Made by a program: the position numbers and the translations under genes
Shown here: positions 46,222 to 54,222 of the stretch, piece after piece
Layout of the letters: each line of letters starts with the position of its first letter
How positions within the stretch are numbered: position 1 is the first letter of the stretch
Source: Microbispora sp. H13382
GTDB lineage: Bacteria; Actinomycetota; Actinomycetes; Streptosporangiales; Streptosporangiaceae
Reading direction: 5' to 3'
Assembly: GCF_014161445.1 (NCBI RefSeq)
Contig: NZ_JABBXA010000023.1
Span: 62,001 to 126,000 of the forward strand
Length of the DNA: 64,000 nt
Notes under the pieces: generated by a model
What the model saw: only the letters and a program-made list of their open reading frames with translations
Told to the model about the DNA's origin: nothing
Databases searched by the model: none

Positions 46222-46991
46222 GGCAGTCCGCTTCGGGGGCTGCCCCGAAGGTCCCGCTCGACGGCGGCGACGGTCGACGCGATCTCCGCGTTGAGCCTCG
46301 ACAGCTGGTCCCTGCGGAACCGGGACGTGGGCATCGCCAGCGACATGGCCGCTATGACCTCCTCGTTCGGCTGCCTGACCGCGCGCGCCACCGCGGTCAC
46401 GCCGCGCTCGGTGCGCTTGTGCTGATCGTTGATCGCGAACCCACGCCGCCGCACCATGTCCAGGATCTTGAGCAGGCTGTCGAGCTGTGACGGGTCGAAC
46501 TCCGGCTCCGCGGTCAGGCGCTCGACCAGTTCCTCCGGCGGCAGCGCCGCCAGGAGGACCCTTCCCCCGGAGATGTCCCATGCCGGGAACAGCTGACCCT
46601 CGCGGTCGCCGACCTTCAGCAGGTGGGTCGACTCCACGCACGCGATGAACCGGACGTGGAGACCGGACAGGACCTGAAGGTTCACCGTCTCACCGGTCGT
46701 ATCGCGCAGCGTCTGCAGGTGGGGCATCGCGAAGGCGCGCAGCTCCGCGACCTGGGTGGAGTTGAGGCCGATCGGCCGCAGGGCCGGCCCGGCGTCGTAC
46801 CGGCGGTCCTCGTTCTGCTGGGCGAAACCGCGGTACACGAGCATGGCCAGCAGCCGATGTGCCGTCGAGCGGGCGATCTTCAAGCGGCTCGCGAGCTCCG
46901 AGCTTCGCATCGGGCCCTCCTGCTGAAGGAGGAGGGCGAGCCTGAGCGCGTGGTCGACGGAAGAGACCGCGTAGTCGGGGCGATTCTTCAT
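46200..46991 (-). CDS. IclR-family regulator
   Basis: A 263-residue transcription factor of a family that commonly controls aromatic-acid catabolism, often as an activator. The HTH is at about residues 12-65 (HALRLALLLQQEGPMRSSEL, ASRLKIARSTAHRLLAMLVY, RGFAQQNEDRRYDAG). The effector domain follows with VNLQVLSGLHVRFIACVEST and RGFAINDQHKRTERGVTAVA. It is divergent from the gentisate dioxygenase gene, with 157 bp between the start codons; ATCGTATATCGGAT near 46997-47010 is a palindrome-like stretch where it may bind. Confidence 0.9.
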   Translation of the reverse strand: MKNRPDYAVSSVDHALRLALLLQQEGPMRSSELASRLKIARSTAHRLLAMLVYRGFAQQNEDRRYDAGPALRPIGLNSTQVAELRAFAMPHLQTLRDTTGETVNLQVLSGLHVRFIACVESTHLLKVGDREGQLFPAWDISGGRVLLAALPPEELVERLTAEPEFDPSQLDSLLKILDMVRRRGFAINDQHKRTERGVTAVARAVRQPNEEVIAAMSLAMPTSRFRRDQLSRLNAEIASTVAAVERDLRGSPRSGLPQRADAE

Positions 46992-47148
46992 GGCGGCATC
47001 GTATATCGGATCAGCGGAATCGCGATTAGCCTCTCAGGTGATGGTCGCCGGTCCCCAGAGTCCGCTCCCTCGGCATAGCCGGGCGGACAGCCGGCACCAC
47101 GAGCGCGGGAACCCGCGCTACTACATCGACGCCGGAAGTGAGGACGCG

Positions 47149-48183
47149 ATGGCGACATCGACTGAGAAGCGCGGGGCTTTGGCCGAGTCCTACTACGAGC
47201 GCGTTCGCGAGGCGCACCTCGTGGCACTGTGGCGGGTCCCGGAGACGGACGCGCCGGAGCCCGCGCCGGCGGAGTCGCCGCATGTCTGGCGCTACGACGA
47301 GCTCATCGGTTTGCTCAAGGAGGCCTGCGCCCTCGACCTCGGAGGCGAGTCCGACCGGCGGGCGCTCAACGCCGTGAACCCCGGCCGCCTTTGGGGGACG
47401 ACGCAGAGCATGGTGGCCGGCTACCAGATGGTGCTCCCCGGTGAGAGCGCCCCTGCGCACCGGCACACCCCTGCCGCGATCCGCCTCATGTTGTCGGGGC
47501 GGGGGTACACGGTGGTGGAAGGCGAGGCCGTCTTCATGGAGCCGGGCGACCTTGTGCTCACCCCCGGGTGGACCTGGCATGACCACCGCAACGACGGAGA
47601 CGAGACGATGGTCTGGCTCGACGGCCTCGACGTCCCGTTCGTCCGCGGTATGAACGCCCAGTTCTACGAGGACTTCGAGGGTAAGCAGCTGCAGCCCAAG
47701 CTCGTTCCGGACAACGCCAGCGTGTCGCGCTTCGGCTCCGGCGTGGTCCCCTCGGACGAGCCCGCCGTCACCAGGCACTCCCCGCTGACCAAGTATCCGT
47801 ACGGCTCCACACTGGCGAGCCTGCGGCGGCTGCGCGAGGTGAAGGGTGACCCGGAGCACGGCGTGTCCATCGACTTCGTCCATCCGCTCACCGGCGGCCC
47901 CGTGCTGCCCACGATGGCCTGCGCCATGCAGTTGCTCCCTCCGGGCCGCGCGACCCAGGCGCGCCGGCACACGTCCAGCACCGTCTTCTGCGTCACCCAG
48001 GGCGAGGGTTACACCGTCGTCAACGGTGAGCGCATGGACTGGAAGCACAAGGACTTCTTCGTGGTGCCGTCCTGGACCTGGTACGAGCACCACGCCACCG
48101 GTACCGAGGACGTGACGCTGTTCTCGATGAGCGACCGACCGCTCCTGGAGCCGTTCGGGCTCTACCGGGAGCAGGTGCGCTGA
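47149..48183 (+). CDS. Gentisate 1,2-dioxygenase-type cupin ring-cleavage enzyme
   Basis: A 344-residue bicupin iron dioxygenase that opens gentisate to maleylpyruvate. The N-terminal cupin has HRHTPAAIRLMLSGRGYTVV (about residues 104-123) with the His ligands, then LVLTPGWTWHDHRNDGDETM; the C-terminal cupin has ATQARRHTSSTVFCVTQGEG (about 267-286) and VVPSWTWYEHHAT. Size and layout match bacterial gentisate dioxygenases; 1-hydroxy-2-naphthoate dioxygenase is a close relative and cannot be excluded. ATG 47149 has GTGAGGA upstream. It heads the operon 47149-53047 with the FAD hydroxylase 13 bp on. Confidence 0.88.
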   Translation: MATSTEKRGALAESYYERVREAHLVALWRVPETDAPEPAPAESPHVWRYDELIGLLKEACALDLGGESDRRALNAVNPGRLWGTTQSMVAGYQMVLPGESAPAHRHTPAAIRLMLSGRGYTVVEGEAVFMEPGDLVLTPGWTWHDHRNDGDETMVWLDGLDVPFVRGMNAQFYEDFEGKQLQPKLVPDNASVSRFGSGVVPSDEPAVTRHSPLTKYPYGSTLASLRRLREVKGDPEHGVSIDFVHPLTGGPVLPTMACAMQLLPPGRATQARRHTSSTVFCVTQGEGYTVVNGERMDWKHKDFFVVPSWTWYEHHATGTEDVTLFSMSDRPLLEPFGLYREQVR

Positions 48184-48196
48184 GGGATCGGACGAG

Positions 48197-49432
48197 TTGA
48201 GAGCAGATAGGACTAGACAGTTGAATTTGGCACAGCGAGCCCTTCCTCGGGTCGTCGTGGTCGGTGGCGGCATCGGGGGGTTCACGACGGCGCTGGCGCT
48301 GGCCCTGCGGGGGATGGAGGTGCAGGTCCTCGAACGAGCCCCCGAGTTCACGGAGATCGGCGCCGGGCTTCAGTTCGGCCCCAACGCCAACCGGGCCCTT
48401 GAGCGCCTCGGCGTACTCGACGCCGTGCTCAAGACGGCGGTGCTGCCGACGAAGTTCGCCATCATGGACGTCTACACGGGTGCCGAGCTCTACCACGCCA
48501 AGCTCGGCGAGGTTCTGGCCAGCCGCTACGGGGCGCCGTACACGGTCATGCACCGTCATGACCTGCTCACCGCGCTCATGGAGGGCGCGAGGGCGACCGG
48601 GCGCGTGGAGGCCCTGCCGGGCAAGGAGGTCGTCGACCTGGCTCAGGACAGCACCGGCGTCCGGGTCACCTGCGCGGACGGCTCGACGTACCAGGGGGAC
48701 GTGCTCGTCGGGGCGGACGGGGTGCGCTCCATCGTGCGCAGGCTCGTCCTCGACGACTCGGAGCCGCTGATGTCCGAGTACGTCATCTACCGCGGGCCCG
48801 GTCCCCGGCCGGAGGGCATCGAGGACGCCGTGATGCTGTACACCGGCGACCAGATGCACCTGATGCAGTACCCCATCCAGGGGGGTGCCATGGTCAACCG
48901 CGTCCTGTCCTTCCGCAGCACGAAGGGGAAACCCGGAAGCGACGAGTGGGGCACGCCGGAGGAGCTGTTCGACCGGTTCAGCGTGGCCTGCGACCACGTG
49001 CGGGCGGCGCTGCCGACGCTGGACCTGGAGAAGAAGTGGGTGCAGTTCGACCGGGCGCCCCTGGCGGGGTGGGCGCAGGGACGAGTCGCGCTCCTGGGCG
49101 ACGCGGCTCATGCCATGCGGCAGTACCTCGCGCAGGGTGCCGGGCAGGCGGTGGAGGACGCTCTCGCCCTCGCCGAAGCCCTCAGCGCGCGGCCGGACGA
49201 CATCCCGGCGGCACTGGCGCGCTACGAGGAGGTCCGCTTCCCGCGCGCCAGCGCCGTCCAGATGAACACGCGCTTCTTCGGGGAGTTCACCCACTTCGGG
49301 GGCATCGAGGCACTGGTCCGGAACTATCTTCTGAAGATCCTGTCGAGCGACGACTACGAGCTCGTGGAGTGGCTCTACGGTGACGGCAGCGTCCCGCCCC
49401 CCGTCCCGCCGAGAAGCCTGAACCTGTACTGA
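48197..49432 (+). CDS. FAD-dependent aromatic hydroxylase (3-hydroxybenzoate 6-hydroxylase/salicylate hydroxylase-like)
   Basis: A group A flavoprotein monooxygenase of about 411 residues. The FAD loop is VVVVGGGIGGFTTALALALR (about 16-35), the NAD(P)H/FAD motif is VLVGADGVRSIVRR, and the ribityl motif is GRVALLGDAAHAMRQYLAQG (about 295-314). Its place next to gentisate dioxygenase suggests that it makes gentisate, for example by 6-hydroxylating 3-hydroxybenzoate. There is no ATG: TTG at 48197, 48221 or 48227 are the possible starts, and 48221 has AGGA about 9 bases upstream. Confidence 0.88.
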   Translation: MRADRTRQLNLAQRALPRVVVVGGGIGGFTTALALALRGMEVQVLERAPEFTEIGAGLQFGPNANRALERLGVLDAVLKTAVLPTKFAIMDVYTGAELYHAKLGEVLASRYGAPYTVMHRHDLLTALMEGARATGRVEALPGKEVVDLAQDSTGVRVTCADGSTYQGDVLVGADGVRSIVRRLVLDDSEPLMSEYVIYRGPGPRPEGIEDAVMLYTGDQMHLMQYPIQGGAMVNRVLSFRSTKGKPGSDEWGTPEELFDRFSVACDHVRAALPTLDLEKKWVQFDRAPLAGWAQGRVALLGDAAHAMRQYLAQGAGQAVEDALALAEALSARPDDIPAALARYEEVRFPRASAVQMNTRFFGEFTHFGGIEALVRNYLLKILSSDDYELVEWLYGDGSVPPPVPPRSLNLY

Positions 49433-49505
49433 TGCCCGTCCTTCCGGGATGGCGGCGCGTGACGCCGCGCCGGAAGGAACTGGAGAAGGACAACGAGGAC
49501 AACAA

Positions 49506-50489
49506 GTGGTTGAACGAATCACATTGGCGTGCGGGCCCTACGACCGCACCGCGGCACTCGCCGACGGCCGGGTCAGGGTGCAAGGCGTCGACCTGAACTA
49601 TCTGCCCCTGAGCGCCGAGGAGATCTTCTTCCGGATGGCCCGGCACGGGGAGTTCGACGTGGCGGAGATGTCGCTGTCCTCGTACACCCTGAGCGTTCTG
49701 CGCGGGCGGCCGTTCGTGGCGATCCCCGTCTTCCCCTCCAGAACCTTCCGGCACCACGGCGTCTACGTCCGCGGTGACAGCGACTACACCGACCCGTCGC
49801 AACTGGCGGGCAAGACGGTGGGCATCCCGGAGTACCAGATGACCGCGGCGGTGTGGATTCGCGGCATCCTCCAGGAGCACCATGGGCTGCCCGTCGACTC
49901 GGTGAGGTACCGAACCGGCGGACTGCTCGAACCCGGCCGGATCGAGAAGCTCACGATCGACGTCCCGGGCGTCGACATCGCGCCGATTCCCACCGGCACC
50001 ACGTTGTCGGACATGTTGGAGCGCGGCCAGATCGACGCGCTGTACACCGCCCGGACGCCCCGGGGCTTCGGCGGCCCGGACAGCAACATCCGCCGGCTGT
50101 GGAGCGAGCCGATGGACGTCGAGTCCGACTACTTCCGTCAGACCGGCATCTTCCCGATCATGCACACCGTCGTCATCCGCTCCGACGTGTACGAGCGCAA
50201 CCGCTGGCTGGCCCGCTCCCTGATGAACGCCTTCTCCGAGGCGAAGGCTCTGGCCGCCCAGTCCCTCGCCGAGGTCGTGGCGCTGTCCAATCTCCTACCC
50301 TGGGGCTACCGGCAGGCGGAGCACGTCCGCGAGCTCATGGGAACGGATCACTGGCCGTACGGCATCGAGGAGAACCGGGCCTGCCTCACCACCTTCCTCG
50401 GCTACATGCGGGCCCAGGGCCTCACGCAGCGGCTTGTCAGCCCCGAGGAGATCTTCGCCCCCGAGACCCACGACGAATTCGTCGTCTGA
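49506..50489 (+). CDS. 4,5-dihydroxyphthalate decarboxylase-like protein
   Basis: A 327-residue cytoplasmic protein with a periplasmic-binding-protein fold but no signal peptide. ERITLACGPYDRTAALADGR near the start, EMSLSSYTLSVLRGRPFVAI (about 57-76), YRTGGLLEPGRIEKL and DALYTARTPRGF are the pattern of Pht5-type 4,5-dihydroxyphthalate decarboxylase. It probably removes a carboxyl group from a hydroxylated aromatic diacid before ring cleavage; a binding-only role is possible. The GTG at 49506 follows GAGGA by 7 bases. Confidence 0.8.
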   Translation: MVERITLACGPYDRTAALADGRVRVQGVDLNYLPLSAEEIFFRMARHGEFDVAEMSLSSYTLSVLRGRPFVAIPVFPSRTFRHHGVYVRGDSDYTDPSQLAGKTVGIPEYQMTAAVWIRGILQEHHGLPVDSVRYRTGGLLEPGRIEKLTIDVPGVDIAPIPTGTTLSDMLERGQIDALYTARTPRGFGGPDSNIRRLWSEPMDVESDYFRQTGIFPIMHTVVIRSDVYERNRWLARSLMNAFSEAKALAAQSLAEVVALSNLLPWGYRQAEHVRELMGTDHWPYGIEENRACLTTFLGYMRAQGLTQRLVSPEEIFAPETHDEFVV

Positions 50490-50507
50490 TTACGGAGTGA
50501 TGCACTC

Positions 50508-51080
50508 GTGACCTCCCGGCTTGCCGAGCCTGATCCGCGGTCCTTCACGGCCGACGAACGTGCCGTTTACGACGTTGTCACCAGCGGCCCGCACAACCCC
50601 ACCGGGCCGACGGCGATCTGGTCCCGCAGCCCCAGGCTCGCTCAGGCGGCACTCGACTTCGGTAACTACGTCCGCTTCGGTTCGGTTCTCGAGCCGCGGC
50701 TCCGGGAACTGGCGATCCTCGTCACCGCCGTGGAGTGGCGCTGCGAGAACGAATGGCTCGCCCACGAGCCGCTGGCCCGCAAGGCCGGCCTGTCCGAGGA
50801 GGCCGTCGCGGGCGTGCGTGACGGCGCTTTCGCGTCTCAGGACGCGGCGGAGCGGGCGGTCCACGACGTCGCCGTGTGCCTGCACCGGGACCGGGACATC
50901 CCGGACGACGTTTACGAGCGCGCGTCGCGCGTCCTCGGTGACCGGGGAATGGTCGAGCTCATCTCCACCGTCGGCTTCTACACGATGATCGCCATGCTCC
51001 TCAACGGAACCAGGGCCCCCATCACCAGACGCGACGACAAGGACACCCGGCCCGACCCCCAGGAAGTGAGCAAGCCATGA
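50508..51080 (+). CDS. Carboxymuconolactone decarboxylase-family protein
   Basis: A 190-residue helical protein of the CMD/AhpD superfamily. The core RELAILVTAVEWRCENEWLA with a following His (about residues 64-86) carries the Glu-Trp-x2-His arrangement of decarboxylase-like members and lacks the redox CxxC of AhpD, so a decarboxylase, isomerase or lactonase-like role is likelier than peroxide reduction. GTG start; 18 bp after the decarboxylase-like gene, and its stop overlaps the next start (ATGA). Confidence 0.85.
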   Translation: MTSRLAEPDPRSFTADERAVYDVVTSGPHNPTGPTAIWSRSPRLAQAALDFGNYVRFGSVLEPRLRELAILVTAVEWRCENEWLAHEPLARKAGLSEEAVAGVRDGAFASQDAAERAVHDVAVCLHRDRDIPDDVYERASRVLGDRGMVELISTVGFYTMIAMLLNGTRAPITRRDDKDTRPDPQEVSKP

Positions 51081-53047
51081 GCCCGTTCGAGACCCTCTCC
51101 AGCCCGATCTCGATCGCCGGGATGACGGTTCGCAACCGTCTCATGCTGACGACGCACAACCCGAAGATGAGCGAGCGGCGCTACCTCAAGTACCTTGAGA
51201 CGCGCGTGCGCGGCGGCGTCGGACTGGTCGGCATCCCCGTTCTGTCCGAGGCCATCTCGACGCCGTACTTCGTGACGACCGGATGGCAGGACCACGTCGC
51301 GATCGATGACATCGACGCCGGTCCCGACCCCGAGACCCCGGAGGGCGAGGCTTTCTACGACCGCTTGCTGCTGCCGAAGATCGAGGCGCGAGCCAAGATC
51401 GTCCACGACTCCGGCGCCGTCGTGTTCGGGCAGGTGGCGAACCGCGGCTCGATCCGCCTGCCGGAGACGTTCCAGGCCATGGTCTCCCCGAGCGGCAAAC
51501 AGGATCCGCACGTCCGTACGCAGCCGCACACCCTGACGACGGACGAGGTGAAGCAGGTGGTGCGGCTCTTCGCCCGGGCGGCCTCGCGGGTCCAGCGCGG
51601 CGGCTTCGACGGTGTCGAGGTGCACGCCACCCATGGCTACCTCGTCGAGCAGTTCCTCTCCCCGGTCACGAATCAGCGGACCGACGAGTACGGCGGCACC
51701 CCGGAGAACCGGCGCCGTTTCCTCGACGAGATCATCGCCGCTATCCGCGAGACCTGTGGTCCGGACTTCCCGATCGGCATGCGGATCAGCGGCCGGCAGG
51801 CGAACCCTCAGGGACTGTCCACCGGCGACGTCGTGGAGATCGTCCGCGCGGTCGAGCAGCACCTGGCCTATGTCAATGTCACGGCGGGTACGATCGGCGC
51901 GCTCGACGACGGGGTCGTGCTGCCCTACGTCGCCTCCGCGTACCTCGAGCCCGGGTTCAACGGCGAGTCGGCGGCACGGGTCAAGTCCGCGGTCTCGGTG
52001 CCCGTCATCCTGACCGGCCGGATGAACGACCCGGCCCTGATGGAGCGGGTGCTCAACGAGGGTCTGGCGGACATGGTCGGGACGACGCGGGCGCTGATCG
52101 CCGACCCGGACTTCCTCCGCAAGGCCGAGCGCGGCGACGCCGGGCGTATCCGCAAGTGCATCGGCGTCAACGAGTGCCACTATCCCGACCGGGTGTCGGC
52201 CTGCCCGGTGAACCCCTGGGCCGGGCGAGAGGACGAGCTGGCCGTCCCCGCGCCGCCGGCGGGCAAGCACGTGGTGATCGTCGGAGCCGGGCCCGCGGGC
52301 CTGATGTGCGCGCGTACGGCGGCCGAGCGGGGGCACCGCGTCACACTCCTGGAGAAGCAGGACCAGCTCGGCGGTAAGCTGCGCCGGCTGTGCCTGGACC
52401 CGGGCCGTGCGGAGATGCGTTCCCTCATCGACGGGCTGGAGAAGGAGGTCCGCCAGGCGGGCGTGGACGTCCGCACCGGGGTCGAGGCGACACCGGAGCT
52501 GATCGCCGCCCTGGCGCCGGACGCCGTGGTCGCCGCGACGGGCGCCATGCCGGCCATCCCGGATCTCCCGGGAGCCGGGGACATCAGGACGTTCAGCGCC
52601 CTGGACATCCTCGACATGGACCTGTCCGAACTGGGGGAGTCCGTGCTTGTCGTCGGTGGTCTGAACGACCACGTCGCACCGCTGGCGGCGGCGGACTTCC
52701 TGGCCGCGGCAGGCAAGCAGGTGACCCTGATCTCGGAGTGCTTCGTCCCGGGGCAGGGTGCGGAGCCGTCGATCCTCCATCTCCTGACGCAGCGCTGCCT
52801 GGAGCAGGGCGTGGACATCAGGGCGAACACGAGGCTGGACACGCTGGGCCCGAAGCCGCAGGTCTACAACACCTTCTCCAGGCGAACCGACCTCGTCCCG
52901 GCCGACTCGGTGGTCTTCGCCGCCGCCCAGGAGGTGACGGACTTCCCCGACATCGAAGGGGAGTTCTACCGGATCGGTGACGCCCTCGCGCCTCGCAGGA
53001 TCGTGCACGCCACGTTGGACGGGGCCCGGATCGCACTGCGTCTTTGA
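51077..53047 (+). CDS. Old Yellow Enzyme/2,4-dienoyl-CoA reductase-like FMN-FAD oxidoreductase
   Basis: A 656-residue protein. Residues 1 to about 350 form the FMN barrel, with FDGVEVHATHGYLVEQFLSP (about 176-195) followed by NQRTDEYGGTPENR. Residues about 390-656 form an FAD/NAD(P) unit starting VVIVGAGPAGLMCARTAAER. Between them, where relatives bind a 4Fe-4S cluster through three close Cys plus one later Cys, the sequence is CIGVNECHYPDRVSACPVNP: Cys 361, Val 364, Cys 367, Cys 376, so the second Cys is a Val. Homologues reduce dienoyl-CoA or enones or N-demethylate amines. It is co-translated with the CMD gene. Confidence 0.87.
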   Translation: MSPFETLSSPISIAGMTVRNRLMLTTHNPKMSERRYLKYLETRVRGGVGLVGIPVLSEAISTPYFVTTGWQDHVAIDDIDAGPDPETPEGEAFYDRLLLPKIEARAKIVHDSGAVVFGQVANRGSIRLPETFQAMVSPSGKQDPHVRTQPHTLTTDEVKQVVRLFARAASRVQRGGFDGVEVHATHGYLVEQFLSPVTNQRTDEYGGTPENRRRFLDEIIAAIRETCGPDFPIGMRISGRQANPQGLSTGDVVEIVRAVEQHLAYVNVTAGTIGALDDGVVLPYVASAYLEPGFNGESAARVKSAVSVPVILTGRMNDPALMERVLNEGLADMVGTTRALIADPDFLRKAERGDAGRIRKCIGVNECHYPDRVSACPVNPWAGREDELAVPAPPAGKHVVIVGAGPAGLMCARTAAERGHRVTLLEKQDQLGGKLRRLCLDPGRAEMRSLIDGLEKEVRQAGVDVRTGVEATPELIAALAPDAVVAATGAMPAIPDLPGAGDIRTFSALDILDMDLSELGESVLVVGGLNDHVAPLAAADFLAAAGKQVTLISECFVPGQGAEPSILHLLTQRCLEQGVDIRANTRLDTLGPKPQVYNTFSRRTDLVPADSVVFAAAQEVTDFPDIEGEFYRIGDALAPRRIVHATLDGARIALRL

Positions 53048-53193
53048 CCCGGCGGCCGGCGGCCGGCGACGAGGACGCGGGCGGGCCCACGCCTGACGCC
53101 GGCCCGGCCGATGCCGCCGTGTCGTCCGCGTGTCGTCCGCGTGGCGGTCGGTGGGACGCGCGGTCGGCGGACGTGTGGTTGGAGGGGGGCGGG

Positions 53194-53856
53194 ATGACCG
53201 ATCCGGTGCGGACCTGGCGAGCGCGACGGGCGTGGGGCAGGTTCGTCGGCGCGGTGTACGCCGGCGGTGCCGAGCGGGAGTGGATCTTTCGAGTCGCCGG
53301 CCGGGTGCTGTGGGGGACCGACACGCGGCTGCTGCGGCGCGGCATCGGCGAGCTCGCGCGGTTGCCGTCGGACGTGCTGATCCTGGACGCGCCGTGCGGA
53401 AGCGGTGTCGCGCTCGCCGGGCTGCGCGCCGCCGGTGGGCCCGGATACGTCGGCGTCGACATCTCACCGGCCATGGTCAGCCGCGCCCGGCGGCGCGCCG
53501 GGCCGGGATCCGCGGCGCGGTTCGCTCGCGCCGATGTGCGGGCGCTGCCCTTCGCCGATGGCGCGTTCGGGGGGTGCCTGTCCTACAACGGGCTGCACTG
53601 CCTCCCCGATCCCGGCGTCGCGGTGGCGGAACTGGCTCGCTGTCTCGCCCCCGGCGGCCGACTGGTGGGGTGCTGCATCGTCAGGAAGGCCGGGCCGCGC
53701 TTCGATCGGATGATCGCCCTGCTGCGCCGGTTCGGGGTGTTCGGAGCCGTGGGAACGGCGTCCGACGTGCGGGGATGGTTTCAGGAGGCCGGCCTGCGAC
53801 TCGACCGCTTCGACCGTTCGGGCGCGGTCGTCCACTTCGTTGCCGTGCGCCGGTGA
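53194..53856 (+). CDS. Class I SAM-dependent methyltransferase
   Basis: A 220-residue methyltransferase. Motif I is LILDAPCGSGVALAGL (about residues 53-68) and the acidic residue of motif II is in YVGVDISPAMVSRAR; later come ADVRALPFADGAFGGCLSYN and ELARCLAPGGRLVGCCI, as in ubiquinone/menaquinone-type C- or O-methyltransferases. The substrate is unknown. ATG 53194 follows GGAGGGGGGC; the frame is open back to the preceding stop. Promoter C begins inside its last codons. Confidence 0.82.
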   Translation: MTDPVRTWRARRAWGRFVGAVYAGGAEREWIFRVAGRVLWGTDTRLLRRGIGELARLPSDVLILDAPCGSGVALAGLRAAGGPGYVGVDISPAMVSRARRRAGPGSAARFARADVRALPFADGAFGGCLSYNGLHCLPDPGVAVAELARCLAPGGRLVGCCIVRKAGPRFDRMIALLRRFGVFGAVGTASDVRGWFQEAGLRLDRFDRSGAVVHFVAVRR

Positions 53857-53868
53857 ACCTGTTACTGT
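53840..53868 (+). promoter_or_regulatory. Promoter of the alcohol/aldehyde dehydrogenase genes
   Basis: TTGCCG (53840-53845) and TACTGT (53863-53868) with a 17-base spacer, partly inside the methyltransferase gene end. As at the TauD-type gene, the operator begins a few bases after the -10 element. Confidence 0.6.
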
Positions 53869-53874
53869 CTACTG

Positions 53875-53896
53875 GTCATACGCTTAACCGTATGAC
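53875..53896. promoter_or_regulatory. Island operator, copy C (best copy)
   Basis: GTCATAC-N8-GTATGAC, a perfect inverted repeat (with one more pair, G53882/C53889, extending each arm to 8 bp). It straddles the predicted transcription start of the dehydrogenase transcript. Flanking GACTGGAGGA (53893-53902) resembles GACTAGAGGA beside copy A. Confidence 0.75.
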
Positions 53897-53903
53897 TGGA
53901 GGA

Positions 53904-54222
53904 AAGCTGTGCGGTCCACGGCGGGTAGCAGGAGTCGATGCCTTTCCCGCCGGGTGCCCGCGGTCGGACCGATGAACGTGTCCGTGTCCTCCCACGCGGC
54001 GGCGTGGTGGACTTCCCCAAGATCGACGGCGAGGTCTGTCGCATCGACGCCTGCCTCGCCACTCGCCCCCTTCACCCCCCTGGACCCCTTCACGCCGCAC
54101 CCCTCGCCGGGCTCGTCCACGCGACATCCGGCGAGGCTCGTACGGGGCTCGAAGGGGGCCGTGCAGGGGGATCTCGCGGGGGTTCGTGAACATGACGCAG
54201 ACGGCGTGACTGGAGGAGACGC
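53904..54222. other. Long leader between operator C and the alcohol dehydrogenase
   Basis: About 320 bp without a convincing gene. A GTG at 53909 with GGAGG ahead opens a frame of 115 codons that runs into the next gene, but its composition is not protein-like. GACTGGAGGA occurs at 53893-53902 and again at 54208-54217, the second being the dehydrogenase ribosome site; the stretch between could be an insertion or duplication that separated the operator from its gene. Confidence 0.45.
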
